Shown here: positions 36,834 through 50,637 of the stretch, one piece after another
Layout: each line of letters opens with the position of its first letter
Numbering within the stretch: the first letter of the stretch is position 1
Assembly (NCBI RefSeq): GCF_001422445.1
Contig: NZ_LMNA01000029.1
Coordinates: forward strand, 162,661-226,660
DNA: 64,000 nucleotides
Reading direction: 5' to 3'
From: Pseudorhodoferax sp. Leaf274
Lineage (GTDB): Bacteria > Pseudomonadota > Gammaproteobacteria > Burkholderiales > Burkholderiaceae_C
Notes under the pieces: model-generated
What the model was told of the DNA's origin: nothing
What the model saw: only the letters and a program-made list of their open reading frames with translations
The model's database searches: none
Translations under genes and position numbers: made by a program

Positions 36834-37565
36834 ATGTCCCGCGCTCCGAAAACCGACGACGACACCCCGGCCGAACCCGCCTGCGCGCCGGCTGTAAAGG
36901 GGCAGTCCATCGAGGCCATCGCCCAGGGCATCGCCATCGCCATCCTGGAAAAGCGCCTGCCTCCGGGCACCTGGCTGCGCGAGGAAGCGCTGGGCCGGGT
37001 CTACGGCGTGAGCCGCACCAAGGTGCGCGCGGCGCTGCTGATGCTGTCCAAGGACCGGCTGATCGAGATGATCCCCGACAAGGGCGCCTTCGTCAGCAAG
37101 CCCACGGTGCAGGAGGCCCGCGAGGTGTTCGCGGTGCGCCGCATCCTGGAGGCCGAGGTGGTGCGCCTGTTCATCGCCAAGGCCGGCCCGGCCGACTATG
37201 CGGCGCTGGAGCAGCACATCGCCATGGAACACCAGGCCGCCCGCCGCAGCACCGGCATGCGCGAGGAACTGCTGGGCGATTTCCACGTGGCGCTGGCCAA
37301 GGCCACGGGCAACGCGACGCTGACCGAACTCGTGCACGAGCTGGTCGCGCGCAGTGCGCTGATCGCCATGCTGTACCAGTCGTCCAACGACCCGCATTGC
37401 TCGACCGACGAGCACGCCGACTTCCTGCGCCTGTGCCGCCAGGGCGATGCGCCGGCGGCTGTGGCCAGCATGACCGGGCACCTGGAGCGCATCGAGGCCA
37501 GCCTGCAGCTGGACACCGGCCCGCCCGGCCGGCCCATGGACCTGGTCAAGGCGCTGCTGGCCTGA
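36834..37565 (+). CDS. GntR family regulator with FCD domain
   Basis: The 243-residue regulator has a winged helix (IAQGIAIAILEKRLPPGTWL, GRVYGVSRTKVRAALLML) and a helical FCD domain with HQAARRSTGM and the metal-ligand pattern LLGDFHVALAKATGN. The first 20 residues are disordered. As the third gene after the NCS1 permease and racemase it is the natural regulator of that unit. The 13-bp inverted repeat at 34449-34499 is the best operator candidate. The palindrome CGGACGCGTCCG (37567-37578) just after its stop shares the GCGTCCG arm of that site. Confidence 0.87.
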   Translation: MSRAPKTDDDTPAEPACAPAVKGQSIEAIAQGIAIAILEKRLPPGTWLREEALGRVYGVSRTKVRAALLMLSKDRLIEMIPDKGAFVSKPTVQEAREVFAVRRILEAEVVRLFIAKAGPADYAALEQHIAMEHQAARRSTGMREELLGDFHVALAKATGNATLTELVHELVARSALIAMLYQSSNDPHCSTDEHADFLRLCRQGDAPAAVASMTGHLERIEASLQLDTGPPGRPMDLVKALLA

Positions 37566-37614
37566 CCGGACGCGTCCGAAGCCGATGGGCGCGGGTCCTT
37601 GGGTGCCGCAAAGC

Positions 37615-38658
<1,044 letters not shown>

Positions 38659-38719
38659 GCTGAGAAACTCCGCCCCGAAGGGCTGCGGTGCCGCGCGTCT
38701 GCGGGCGGTCGGGCGGCGT

Positions 38720-40936
38720 TCATACGGACTCCATCTTGTGGTGGCCCTGGTGCGCAGGTGTCTTGCGCCGGCCCAGCTTGCGTTCGCCCACGAGGAACTG
38801 GATCAGCGCGATGGCCAGCGACATCAGCACGATCAGCACCGTGCAGTAGGCCAGCGCCACGCCGTAGTCGCCGTTGCCCACGCGCCCGATGATGTAGGTG
38901 GTGGCCAGCTCGTTCTCGGCCGTGACCAGGAAGATCACGGCGCTGACGGTGGTCATGGCGCGCACGAAGCTGTAGACCAGCGCCGCCACCAGGGCCGGCT
39001 TGAGCAGCGGCAGCACCACGCGGAACAGGGTCTGCGCGGTCGATGCGCGCAGCATCAGCGAGGCCTCGTCGAGCGAGCGGTCCAGCTGCTTGAAGGCCGC
39101 CGTGCCGGCGCGCACGCCCACGGGCAGGTTGCGGAACATGAAGCACAGCACGATGACGAGCCCGGTGCCCGTGAGCTCCAGCGGCGGCACATTGAAGGCC
39201 AGGATGTAGCTCACGCCCAGCACCGTGCCCGGGATCGCGAAGGCCAGCAGCGCCGCGAACTCGAAGGCGCCCTGGCCCTTGAACTCGTTGCGCGCCAGCA
39301 GCCAGGCGATCAACAGGCCCAGCGATGCGGTGATGGGCGCCGAGATGCCCGCCAGCTTCACGGTGGTGATCAGCGAGTTCCAGGCCGTGCCGGCCCACAC
39401 CAGGCCGAACTGCCCCCACTCGAGCCCGAAGGCGGTGTGGAAGTGCTTGAGCGTGGGCGTGTAGTCGCGCCCCCAGGTCTGCACGAAGCCACCCGCGAAC
39501 GCGAACAGGTAGACCACCACCGTGAAGCCGATCCAGGGCAGGGCCACGCCATGGCAGGCGCGCCGCACGCCGTCCGGCAGCGCCATGGCGATGCCGGCGT
39601 CGCCCTTGCCGCTCACGGTGGTGTAGTTCTGCTTGCCCAGCACGCCGCGCTGCAGCGCGAACACCGCCAGCGCGAAGACCGTCAGCACCCAGGCCAGCGA
39701 GGCCGCGCGGCCCGCGTCGTACTGCGCGCCGACGATGGCGAAGAAGATGTCGGTGGACAGCACGCTGTACTGCCCGCCCACCACCACCGGGTTGCCGAAG
39801 TCGGCAATGCTTTCGATGAAGCCGACCAGGAAGGCATTGGCCAGCCCCGGCTTGAGCAGCGGCAGCGTGACGGTGAAGAAGGTGCGGCGCCGGTCGGCAC
39901 GCAGCATCTGCGCGGCTTCTTCCAGGCTGGGCGAGATGCCCTGCACCACGCCGCGCATGATCATGAAGGCGATGGGCGTGAACGCGAACAGCTGCGCCGT
40001 CAGGATGCCCGGCAGCCCGTAGAACCAGCGCGTGGGCTGCAGGCCGAACCAGCTCTCCAGCAGCTGGTTGACGACACCGGCGCGGCCGAACAGCAGGATC
40101 AGCCCCAGGCCGACGACGAAGGGCGGCGTGATGATGGGCAGCAGCGCAACCACGCGCAGCGGCCCCTGCAGGCGGCGGTTCCCGCGTTCGGCCATCAGCG
40201 CGATCATCGTGCCCAGGACGGTGGTGCCGGTGGCCGTCAGCAGTGCCAGCAGCAGCGTGTTCCAGGCGACACCGCAGCCGGTGCCGCCCGACAGGCACCC
40301 CAGGCCCCAGATGCGTTCCGTGAACACGCGCTCGAAGAACGCCATCAGCGACCAGCCGCCGTCTTCCAGCAGGAAGGCGCCGGCCAGCGCCTTGCCGACC
40401 GGGTAGGCGATGAAGAGCGCCAGCAGCACGCCGCAGCCGATGACCGCGCCCGAGACGAACAGGTCGCCGCGGAAGAAGCCCAGCCGCGCCAGGCCGAAGG
40501 CCGCCAGCAGGATCAGCGCGGCCAGCGCGACGAAGCCGCCGGCGCCGATGCCGAACTGGTTGGTCGCGAGTTCGCCGAAGGCGGTGTTCAGCGCCGGGAT
40601 GCTCCAGCCGCGCGCGCCGATGGTGAAGCCGGCGATGGCCAGCCCCAGCGCGCCGACCAGGCCGCCGGCCAGCAGCCAGCGCCCCTGGCCGCGGCCCGGT
40701 GCCTGCAGCGCACCGACCGCGCAGAGCACCAGGCCCGCCAGGCCGGACAGCAGCCAGGGCCGGTTCTGCGCCAAGGCCTGCAGCAGGCCGTTGGCCGCAT
40801 CGCCTTCGGAGAAGACGCCCGGCAGGGCCTGGTACCAGCTGGTGTCCTGGATGGCGTACCAGGGCAGCGCGACGTAGGCGAGAAGACCCGCCGCGACACA
40901 GATCCAGGCCGCGGCGTTGGGGTTGCGCTTCTTCAT
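38720..40936 (-). CDS. ABC transporter permease, double-domain (FbpB type)
   Basis: The 738-residue inner-membrane protein carries two permease halves, each with an EAA-type coupling loop (LEEAAQMLRADRRRTFFTVT near 345 and LDEASLMLRASTAQTLFRVV near 655). At least twelve helices are predicted, with an extra hydrophobic N-terminal region of about 150 residues (four helices). Fused permeases of this kind serve FbpA-type binding proteins for Fe3+ and related ligands. ATG 40936 was chosen over the adjoining GTG. A junction repeat separates it from the binding-protein gene upstream. Confidence 0.9.
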   Translation of the reverse strand: MKKRNPNAAAWICVAAGLLAYVALPWYAIQDTSWYQALPGVFSEGDAANGLLQALAQNRPWLLSGLAGLVLCAVGALQAPGRGQGRWLLAGGLVGALGLAIAGFTIGARGWSIPALNTAFGELATNQFGIGAGGFVALAALILLAAFGLARLGFFRGDLFVSGAVIGCGVLLALFIAYPVGKALAGAFLLEDGGWSLMAFFERVFTERIWGLGCLSGGTGCGVAWNTLLLALLTATGTTVLGTMIALMAERGNRRLQGPLRVVALLPIITPPFVVGLGLILLFGRAGVVNQLLESWFGLQPTRWFYGLPGILTAQLFAFTPIAFMIMRGVVQGISPSLEEAAQMLRADRRRTFFTVTLPLLKPGLANAFLVGFIESIADFGNPVVVGGQYSVLSTDIFFAIVGAQYDAGRAASLAWVLTVFALAVFALQRGVLGKQNYTTVSGKGDAGIAMALPDGVRRACHGVALPWIGFTVVVYLFAFAGGFVQTWGRDYTPTLKHFHTAFGLEWGQFGLVWAGTAWNSLITTVKLAGISAPITASLGLLIAWLLARNEFKGQGAFEFAALLAFAIPGTVLGVSYILAFNVPPLELTGTGLVIVLCFMFRNLPVGVRAGTAAFKQLDRSLDEASLMLRASTAQTLFRVVLPLLKPALVAALVYSFVRAMTTVSAVIFLVTAENELATTYIIGRVGNGDYGVALAYCTVLIVLMSLAIALIQFLVGERKLGRRKTPAHQGHHKMESV

Positions 40937-40939
40937 CAC

Positions 40940-41022
40940 ACCGCCGACAGGCCGCCCTCAGGCGGTGTGCGGCCCCCGCGGGGGGCCGCGAGCACACGAA
41001 GTGCCGAGCGTGGGGGCTTCAT
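40940..41022. repeat. gene-junction repeat with strong hairpin (partial copy)
   Basis: Between the binding-protein stop and the permease start lies GCGGCCCCC/GGGGGGCCGC (a 9-10 bp hairpin) flanked by GAGCACACGAAGTGCCGAGCG and a TGGGGGC run. The minus strand reads GCCCCCACGCTCGGCACTTC, closely matching the inverse of 12601-12645 (GCCCCCACGCTCCCCGCTGC). It is therefore a diverged member of the family at 12562 and 60648. The hairpin may reduce permease expression relative to the binding protein. Confidence 0.65.
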
Positions 41023-42042
41023 TCAGCGCGGGAGCGAGTTGACCTCTTTTTCCCAGCGCGCGATGAGCCGCCGCCGCTCCGTGCTCGCCCCGTACTTCTT
41101 GTAGTCGTAGTCGATCATCTTGATCTTCTTGAAGTCCGGCACGTTGGGGTCGACCACGGTGGCCTTGTTCGACGGCAGCTGGTATTGCTTGGCGGCGGCG
41201 CCGAAGGCCTGGGGGCCGGGCGTCAGCGCCCATTCGTAGAACTTCTTGGCCTGATCGAGGTTGCGCGCGCCCTTGATGATGCTCATGGAGCCGATCTCGG
41301 CGCCCGTGCCCTCGCTGGGCGTGGCGGTCTCGACGGGGAAGCCCTGCATGCGTTCCTGCGGCGCGTCGTGCACGAAGCTGATGGACACCGCCGTCTCGCC
41401 GCGCGCCACGGCCTTGATCGGGCCGGTGCCCGAGCGCGTGTACTGGCCCACGTTCCTGTGCAGGCCCTTGAGGTACTCGAAGGCCTTGTCCTCGCCCATG
41501 AGCTGCACCAGCGTGGCGATCATGGTGTAGGCCGTGCCGCTCGACGCGGGGTTGGCCACCTGGATGTCGCCCTTGTACTCGGGCTTGAGCAGGTCGGCCC
41601 AGCTCCTGGGCGCGGCCAGCTTCTTCTTGGCCAGCAGCTCGGTGTTGTAGCCAAAGCCCAGCGGGCCCGAGTAGATGCCCACGGTCTTGAAGCCCGACTG
41701 CTGGGCCTGCTGCTGCGCCCAGGGGTAGAGCTGCGGCAGCGAGGGCGACTTGTACTCCAGCGTGAGCCCCTGCTCGGCGGCCTGCAGGTGCGGGTCGCCC
41801 GTGCCGCCGAACCAGACGTCGGTCTTGGGGTTGTCCTTCTCGGCGATGAGTTGGGCCAGCGCCTCGCCCGAGCCCTTGAGCGCCAGGTTGATCTTCACGC
41901 CCGTGGTCTTGGCATAGACCGTGGCAATCATGTTGCACCAGTCGGCCTGGACCGAGCAGATGACGTTGACCTGCTGGCCCGATGCGCCCGCGCAAGCCGC
42001 CAGCAGTGCGCCGGCGACGAAGATGTTGTGGATGGTTTTCAT
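41023..42042 (-). CDS. ABC transporter substrate-binding protein (FbpA/AfuA type)
   Basis: This 339-residue periplasmic protein of the iron-type superfamily has a signal peptide (HNIFVAGALLAACAGASG, cleavage before QQVNV). It has the family block VICSVQADWCNMI, followed by GSGEALAQLIAEKDNP, DVWFGGTGD and VANPASSGTAYTM. The paired tyrosines that bind Fe3+ in true FbpA are not evident. Ligands such as 2-aminoethylphosphonate, sugars or other anions are therefore possible, and iron should not be assumed. The start ATG 42042 begins the signal peptide; 24 upstream in-frame bases lack one. It is the first gene of the three-gene importer unit. Confidence 0.87.
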   Translation of the reverse strand: MKTIHNIFVAGALLAACAGASGQQVNVICSVQADWCNMIATVYAKTTGVKINLALKGSGEALAQLIAEKDNPKTDVWFGGTGDPHLQAAEQGLTLEYKSPSLPQLYPWAQQQAQQSGFKTVGIYSGPLGFGYNTELLAKKKLAAPRSWADLLKPEYKGDIQVANPASSGTAYTMIATLVQLMGEDKAFEYLKGLHRNVGQYTRSGTGPIKAVARGETAVSISFVHDAPQERMQGFPVETATPSEGTGAEIGSMSIIKGARNLDQAKKFYEWALTPGPQAFGAAAKQYQLPSNKATVVDPNVPDFKKIKMIDYDYKKYGASTERRRLIARWEKEVNSLPR

Positions 42043-42072
42043 GGCGCTGCGCCTTGTGCGTGACAAGAAAGA

Positions 42073-42100
42073 CGGCCCTCGGAATCGGAACCGAGGGCCG
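42073..42100 (-). terminator. terminator-like hairpin between the small membrane gene and the ABC operon
   Basis: CGGCCCTCGG (42073-42082) and CCGAGGGCCG (42091-42100) form a perfect 10-bp stem with an 8-nt loop. On the minus strand it is followed by TCTTTCTTGT, a T-rich tail. It may end transcription of the small gene at 42155-42382. If the promoter at 42115-42144 is real, the hairpin instead lies in the leader of the ABC operon. Confidence 0.6.
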
Positions 42101-42114
42101 CTGCAGAGCCTAGC

Positions 42115-42144
42115 AATATGTCAGTGGCGTGACATCGGTGGCAA
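42115..42144 (-). promoter_or_regulatory. predicted promoter/operator of the ABC operon
   Basis: On the minus strand, TTGCCA (42144-42139) and CATATT (42120-42115) are 18 bp apart. The inverted repeat TGTCA (42119-42123)/TGACA (42130-42134) fills the spacer and could bind a repressor. Transcription would start near 42108, giving a leader of about 66 nt that begins with the hairpin at 42073-42100. Confidence 0.45.
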
Positions 42145-42154
42145 CCCGGGCGCG

Positions 42155-42382
42155 TCAGCGCACCGAATGGTCTTGCTCGTCGGCCGGCTTCAACGGCTGC
42201 ATGCCGCTGTTGCGCAGCCAGGCCCGGTACTCGCGGCGGCGCCTGCGGCGTTCCTCGCGCCTGGCACGGCGCTTGGCCCGCGCCCGCCGCACGAGCAGCG
42301 CCACCGTGATGGCCACCAGCGCGACGACGATCAGCTGAAACGACCAGTCGACGACGAACAGCTGATCGATCTCATCTTGCAT
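42155..42382 (-). CDS. small single-pass membrane protein with basic tail
   Basis: The 75-residue product has a short acidic N-terminus (MQDEIDQL), one clear transmembrane helix ([17 protein letters not shown], residues about 15-33) and a strongly basic C-terminal stretch with about 15 arginines. It ends [12 protein letters not shown]. The topology should place the basic part in the cytoplasm. No family is recognised and no ribosome-binding site is clear. The start is divergent from glgB, about 160 bp away. It is probably real because membrane helix and charge follow the positive-inside rule. Confidence 0.6.
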   Translation of the reverse strand: MQDEIDQLFVVDWSFQLIVVALVAITVALLVRRARAKRRARREERRRRRREYRAWLRNSGMQPLKPADEQDHSVR

Positions 42383-42542
42383 GGTGGGTGGCGGTCGGTC
42401 GTGCGTTGGACAAGCCCCGGTTTTACCACCGCCGCATGGCGATTCGCGGCCTTGGCCTACAAGCGCTCCGGCAGCTTTCCGCTGGCCGCCGCGCACGGCC
42501 TCCAGCACAGTGGCACGAATGCAGTACACGCAACGCGCCGCC

Positions 42543-44447
42543 ATGCCTTCCAACGACGCCGGGCTGGCGGACCAGGACCTGCACTTCTTCCGCGAAGGCA
42601 CGCACACCGCGCTGGCCGGCAGGCTCGGCGCGGTGCTGCAGCCAGGCGGGCAGGGCGCCCGCTTTGCGGTGTGGGCGCCGAATGCCAGCGCCGTGAGCGT
42701 GATCGGCGAGTGGAACGGCTGGCAGGCCGACGCCGAGCCGCTGACGCGGCGCGAGGACGGCAGCGGCATCTGGGAGGGCGTGGCCCCCGCCGCACAACAC
42801 GGCCAGACCTACAAATACCGCGTCGTCACCGCCGCGGGCCAGGCGTTGGACAAGGCCGATCCCTATGCCATGGCGTCCGAGCTGCCGCCGGCCACGGGCT
42901 CGCGCCTGTGGTCGCTGGACTTCGAATGGACCGACCAGGACTGGTTGGCCGCGCGCGCCCAGCGCCAGGCTGGCGACGCGCCCATGTCCGTCTACGAGGT
43001 GCACCCCGGCTCCTGGCGCCGCGACAACGGCCAGTTCCTGGGCTGGCGCGCGCTGGCCCATGCGCTGGGCGAACACGTGCAGGCCATGGGCTTCACCCAT
43101 GTGGAGCTGATGCCGGTGACCGAGCATCCGTTCTACGGCTCCTGGGGCTACCAGACCACGGGCTACTTCGCGCCCACGGCACGCTACGGCACGCCGCAAG
43201 ACCTCAAGTACTTCATCGACCACCTGCACGGCCTGGGCATCGGCGTGGTGCTGGACTGGGTGCCCTCGCATTTCCCGACCGACGCGCACGGCCTGCAGGC
43301 CTTCGACGGCACCCACCTGTACGAGCATGCCGACCCGCGCCAGGGCTTCCACCCGGAGTGGAACTCCAGCATCTTCAACTACGGCCGCAACGAGGTGCGC
43401 AGCTTCCTGCTGTCGTCGGCGCTGTTCTGGCTGCGCGAGTACCACTTCGATGCGCTGCGCGTGGACGCCGTGGCCTCCATGCTGTACCTGGACTACGCGC
43501 GCAAGCAGGGCGAGTGGATTCCCAACCGCCACGGCGGCCGCGAGAACCTGGAGGCCGTGGACTTCCTGCGCACGCTGAACGCGGCGGTGGCGCGCGAGTT
43601 GCCCGGCGCGCTCGTGGTGGCCGAGGAATCGACCGCCTGGCCCGGTGTCTCGCACCCGACCGAGGACGGGGGCCTGGGCTTCTCCATGAAATGGAACATG
43701 GGCTGGATGCACGACACGCTGGACTATTTCGGCCTGGATCCGGTCTACCGCAAGCACCACCAGGGCCAGCTGAGCTTCTCGCTGGTCTATGCGTTCAACG
43801 AACGCTTCGTGCTGCCGCTCTCGCACGACGAGGTGGTCTACGGCAAGGGCTCGCTGCTGGGCCGCATGCCGGGCGACGCGTGGCAGAAGTTCGCCAACCT
43901 GCGCGCGCTGTTCGGCTTCATGTGGGGCCATCCGGGCAAGAAGCTGCTGTTCATGGGCGGCGAGTTCGGCCAGGGCCGCGAGTGGGCGCACGAGGGCGAG
44001 CTGGACTGGGCGCAGTCCCGCGAGCCCTGGCATGCCGGCGTGGCCAAGCTCGTCGGCGACCTGAACCGCCTGTACCGCGCCGAACCCGCACTGCACCGCC
44101 TTGACTTCGCACCCGAGGGCTTTGCCTGGGTGGCGCAGGACGACAGCGAGGCCAGCGTGTTCGCCTTCCTGCGCAAGGGCTCCGACGGCGAGCCGCCGGT
44201 GCTGGTCGTCAGCAACCTCACGCCCGTGCCGCGCCACGGTTACCGGCTCGGCGTGCCGGTCTCCGGCCTTTGGCGCGAACTGCTCAACAGCGATGCGCGC
44301 GACTACGGCGGCTCGGGCCTCGGCAACCAGGGAGGCGTGCTGGCCGAAGACGTCGGCGCCCATGGCCATGCCCATTCGCTGGCGCTGACACTGCCGCCCC
44401 TGTCCACCCTCATGTTCCGCCCGGAACTGGATGCCCATGCCGACTGA
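42543..44447 (+). CDS. glgB: 1,4-alpha-glucan branching enzyme
   Basis: This enzyme introduces alpha-1,6 branches into alpha-glucan. The 634-residue GH13 protein has an N-terminal CBM48 domain ([20 protein letters not shown]), then the barrel with [10 protein letters not shown] and [17 protein letters not shown]. The nucleophile is Asp308 in LRVDAVASM, the acid/base is Glu361 in VVAEEST, and the third acid lies in [15 protein letters not shown] 42543 was taken as start; ATG 42519 is in frame and equally lacks an RBS. It opens the glucan/trehalose operon and overlaps glgE by 17 bp. Confidence 0.95.
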   Translation: MPSNDAGLADQDLHFFREGTHTALAGRLGAVLQPGGQGARFAVWAPNASAVSVIGEWNGWQADAEPLTRREDGSGIWEGVAPAAQHGQTYKYRVVTAAGQALDKADPYAMASELPPATGSRLWSLDFEWTDQDWLAARAQRQAGDAPMSVYEVHPGSWRRDNGQFLGWRALAHALGEHVQAMGFTHVELMPVTEHPFYGSWGYQTTGYFAPTARYGTPQDLKYFIDHLHGLGIGVVLDWVPSHFPTDAHGLQAFDGTHLYEHADPRQGFHPEWNSSIFNYGRNEVRSFLLSSALFWLREYHFDALRVDAVASMLYLDYARKQGEWIPNRHGGRENLEAVDFLRTLNAAVARELPGALVVAEESTAWPGVSHPTEDGGLGFSMKWNMGWMHDTLDYFGLDPVYRKHHQGQLSFSLVYAFNERFVLPLSHDEVVYGKGSLLGRMPGDAWQKFANLRALFGFMWGHPGKKLLFMGGEFGQGREWAHEGELDWAQSREPWHAGVAKLVGDLNRLYRAEPALHRLDFAPEGFAWVAQDDSEASVFAFLRKGSDGEPPVLVVSNLTPVPRHGYRLGVPVSGLWRELLNSDARDYGGSGLGNQGGVLAEDVGAHGHAHSLALTLPPLSTLMFRPELDAHAD

Positions 44448-46559
44448 AACCCAAGCCGACAAGAAGCCCAGGCGCGCACGCGCCAAGACCCCGACCGCCG
44501 CGGCGGTGGTGCCCGCGGCGCCGGCCGTGCCCTTGCCGGCCATGCCGCAGCAGGGCCAGGCCCGGGCCGTCATCGACGCGGTGCTGCCGCAGGTCGACGC
44601 CGGCCGCTTCGCGGTCAAGCGCGTGGTCGGCGAGGCGCTGGCCGTCACGGCCCATGTGTTCACCGACGGCCACGACAAGGTGCGTGCCCGCCTGTGCTGG
44701 CGCAAGGAGGGCGCGGATGCCGCGCAGGGCTGGCAGGAAACCGAGATGCAGCCCGAGGGCAACGATGTCTGGTCCGCCAGTTGCGCGCCCGACGCCCAGG
44801 GCCGCTGGCGCTACACGGTCTGCGCCTGGGTCGACCATTTCCAGTCGTGGCGGGCCGAACTGCTGCGCCGCGTGGACCTGGCCGACATCCTGATCGCCGC
44901 CCGCGTGGGCGCCGAACTCGTGCGCCAGGCGTCCGAGCGCGCGCAGGGCGAGGACCGCACCCGGCTGGCCAGCCTGGCCGACAACCTGCGCAACCGCGCC
45001 GAGCAGGCCGGCCGCGCCACGATTGCCGAGATCGATTCGGTCTCGCTGGAGGTGGCCTCCATCAAGGCCGCCGCGCTCAGCGACGACCTCGCCCTGCTGG
45101 CCGACCGCTGGCCCGACCGCAGCCACGCTGTCTGGTGGAGCGCCGAAGGCCTGCCGCTGGTGGTGGACCGCGAGCGCGCGGCCTTCAGCAGCTGGTACGA
45201 GATGTTCCCGCGCTCGGCCGCGCTGGAGGAGGGCCGCCACGGCACCTTCAAGGACGTGCAGGCGCGCCTGCCCTATGTGGCCGAGATGGGATTCGACGTG
45301 CTGTACCTGCCGCCGATCCACCCCATCGGCCGCGCGCGGCGCAAGGGCCGCAACAACACCCTGGTCGCGCAGGACGGCGATGTCGGCAGCCCCTGGGCCA
45401 TCGGTGCGGACGAGGGCGGCCACAAGGACGTGCTGCCGGCGCTGGGCACGCCGCAGGACTTCCGCGACCTCGTGCGCGCCGCCAACGCACTGGGCATCGA
45501 GCTGGCGCTGGACATCGCCTTCCAGTGCGCGCCCGACCACCCCTATGTGAAGGCCCATCCCGACTGGTTCCGCAAGCGGCCCGACGGCAGCGTGCAGTAC
45601 GCCGAGAACCCGCCCAAGAAGTACCAGGACATCTATCCGTTCGACTTCGAGACCGAAGACTGGCGCGCGATGTGGCTGGAGCTCAAGAGCGTGTTCGACC
45701 ACTGGATCGGCGAGGGCGTGCGCATCTTCCGCGTCGACAACCCGCACACCAAGGCCTTCGCGTTCTGGGAGTGGGTGATCACGGCCATCAAGGCCGAGCA
45801 CCCCGACGTGCTGTTCCTGGCCGAGGCCTTCACGCGGCCCAAGGTCATGCACCGGCTGGCCAAGCTGGGCTTCTCGCAGAGCTACACCTACTTCACCTGG
45901 CGCAACAACCGCCATGAACTGATGGAGTATTTCGAGGAACTCGCGCACGGCCCGGGCGCCGACTACTACCGGCCCAACGCCTGGCCCAACACGCCCGACA
46001 TCCTGAACGAGCACCTGCACGACGGGCCGCGCTCCATCTTCATGAGCCGGCTGGTGCTGGCGGCCACGCTGTCGGCCAGCTACGGCATCTACGGCCCGCC
46101 CTACGAGTTGCTGCAGGGCGAGCCGCGCGAGCCCGGCAGCGAGGAATACCGCGATTCCGAGAAGTACCAGGTGCGCCATTGGGGCGAACTCACGCTGGAG
46201 CGCGAAGACAGCATCGCCGGCTTCATCGCCACCGTGAACCGCATCCGCAAGGAGCACGTGGCCTTGCAGTCCAACAGCTCGCTGCGCTTCTTCGACACCA
46301 GCAACCCCTACCTCATCGCGTACGCCAAGCGGGACGCGCAGGGCCGCAACGCCGTGCTCACGGTCGTCAACATCGATGCCACCTTCACGCAGAGCGGCTG
46401 GGTGCATCTGGACGCGGCCTGGCTCGGCGCCGAGGGCGGCGGCTTCGTGGCCGAAGACCTGTTGACGGGCCAGTCCTTCGACTGGCAGGACGGTGGCAAC
46501 TTCGTGATGCTGGTGCCGTCGCAAATGCCGGCGCATGTGATCAAGATCAGAGGGAACGC

Positions 46560-46563
<4 letters not shown>
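44431..46563 (+). CDS. glgE: maltosyltransferase GlgE
   Basis: This enzyme transfers maltose from alpha-maltose-1-phosphate to the end of an alpha-1,4-glucan. The 710-residue GH13 protein has a disordered, lysine/alanine-rich first 45 residues, an N-terminal beta domain, and a helical insert (residues about 145-225). The barrel then follows, with [15 protein letters not shown], the nucleophile aspartate in FRVDNPHTK, the acid glutamate in FLAEAFTRP, and [14 protein letters not shown] 44431 and ATG 44437 are both possible. The stop overlaps the treS ATG (ATGA). With the TreS-maltokinase gene next to it, trehalose can be turned into glucan. Confidence 0.94.
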
Positions 46564-49919
<3,356 letters not shown>

Positions 49920-49936
49920 AGCAACAGGGCAACACC

Positions 49937-50635
49937 ATGGACCAAATCAACGTGATGCTGGAGCCCGTGCGGGCTTTTCTGATCCAGACCGGCGCCTTCC
50001 TGCCGCGGCTGGCGATTGCGCTGCTCGTGCTGGCCGCGGGCTTCCTCGTGGCCAAGGCCGTGCGCTTTGCGGTGGAGAAGGGGCTGCGCGCCATCAACTT
50101 CCACATCGTGACCAAGCGCGCCGGGCTGGACGGCTTCCTGCAGCAGGGCGGCACGCACATCGACACCATCGGCGTGCTGGGCGTGCTGTCGTACTGGGTG
50201 GTGATCCTGGCCGCGCTGATCGTGGCCTTCAACGGCCTGGGGCTCACGCACGTCACCGAGCTGCTGAGCCGCGTGATGCTGTTCGTGCCGCAGCTCATCG
50301 TGGCGCTGCTGGTGCTGGCCTTCGGCTCGTACTTCGCGCGCTTCCTGTCCAACGCGGTGGCCACCTACTGCAAGGGTGTGGGCATGCGCGACGGCCAGGC
50401 GCTGGGCCGCATCGCCTACTACGCGATCCTGGCCTTCGTGGTGATGATCGCGCTGGACCAGATGGGTGTGGGCGGCAGCATCGTGCGCGATGCGTTCCTG
50501 CTGATCCTGGGCGGGGTGGTGCTGGCGCTGGCGCTGGCCTTCGGCCTGGGCGGCAAGGACTGGGCGGCCGCCCAGCTGGAGCGCTGGTGGCCGACCAAGG
50601 ACGACCCCCGCGATCCACCCAGCCGGCTGCGTTGA
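49937..50635 (+). CDS. small mechanosensitive-channel-like membrane protein (CmpX/MscS-related)
   Basis: The 232-residue protein has about five hydrophobic helices. The repeated pattern PRLAIALLVLAAGFLVAKAVR and PQLIVALLVLAFGSYFARFL is of the TM-helix repeat found in CmpX and small MscS-like proteins, followed by LALALAFGLGGKDWAA. The MscS C-terminal vestibule domain is missing. It lies between treS and treZ with gaps of 17 and 2 bp, so it is co-expressed with trehalose genes. A role in osmotic relief or solute release is plausible from context, not shown by the sequence. Confidence 0.78.
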   Translation: MDQINVMLEPVRAFLIQTGAFLPRLAIALLVLAAGFLVAKAVRFAVEKGLRAINFHIVTKRAGLDGFLQQGGTHIDTIGVLGVLSYWVVILAALIVAFNGLGLTHVTELLSRVMLFVPQLIVALLVLAFGSYFARFLSNAVATYCKGVGMRDGQALGRIAYYAILAFVVMIALDQMGVGGSIVRDAFLLILGGVVLALALAFGLGGKDWAAAQLERWWPTKDDPRDPPSRLR

Positions 50636-50637
50636 AC

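Noticed and set aside
41023-42042. Calling the ABC importer a ferric-iron (FbpABC) system outright
   Set aside because: The paired iron-binding tyrosines and an iron-responsive Fur box are not evident, so the ligand is left open.
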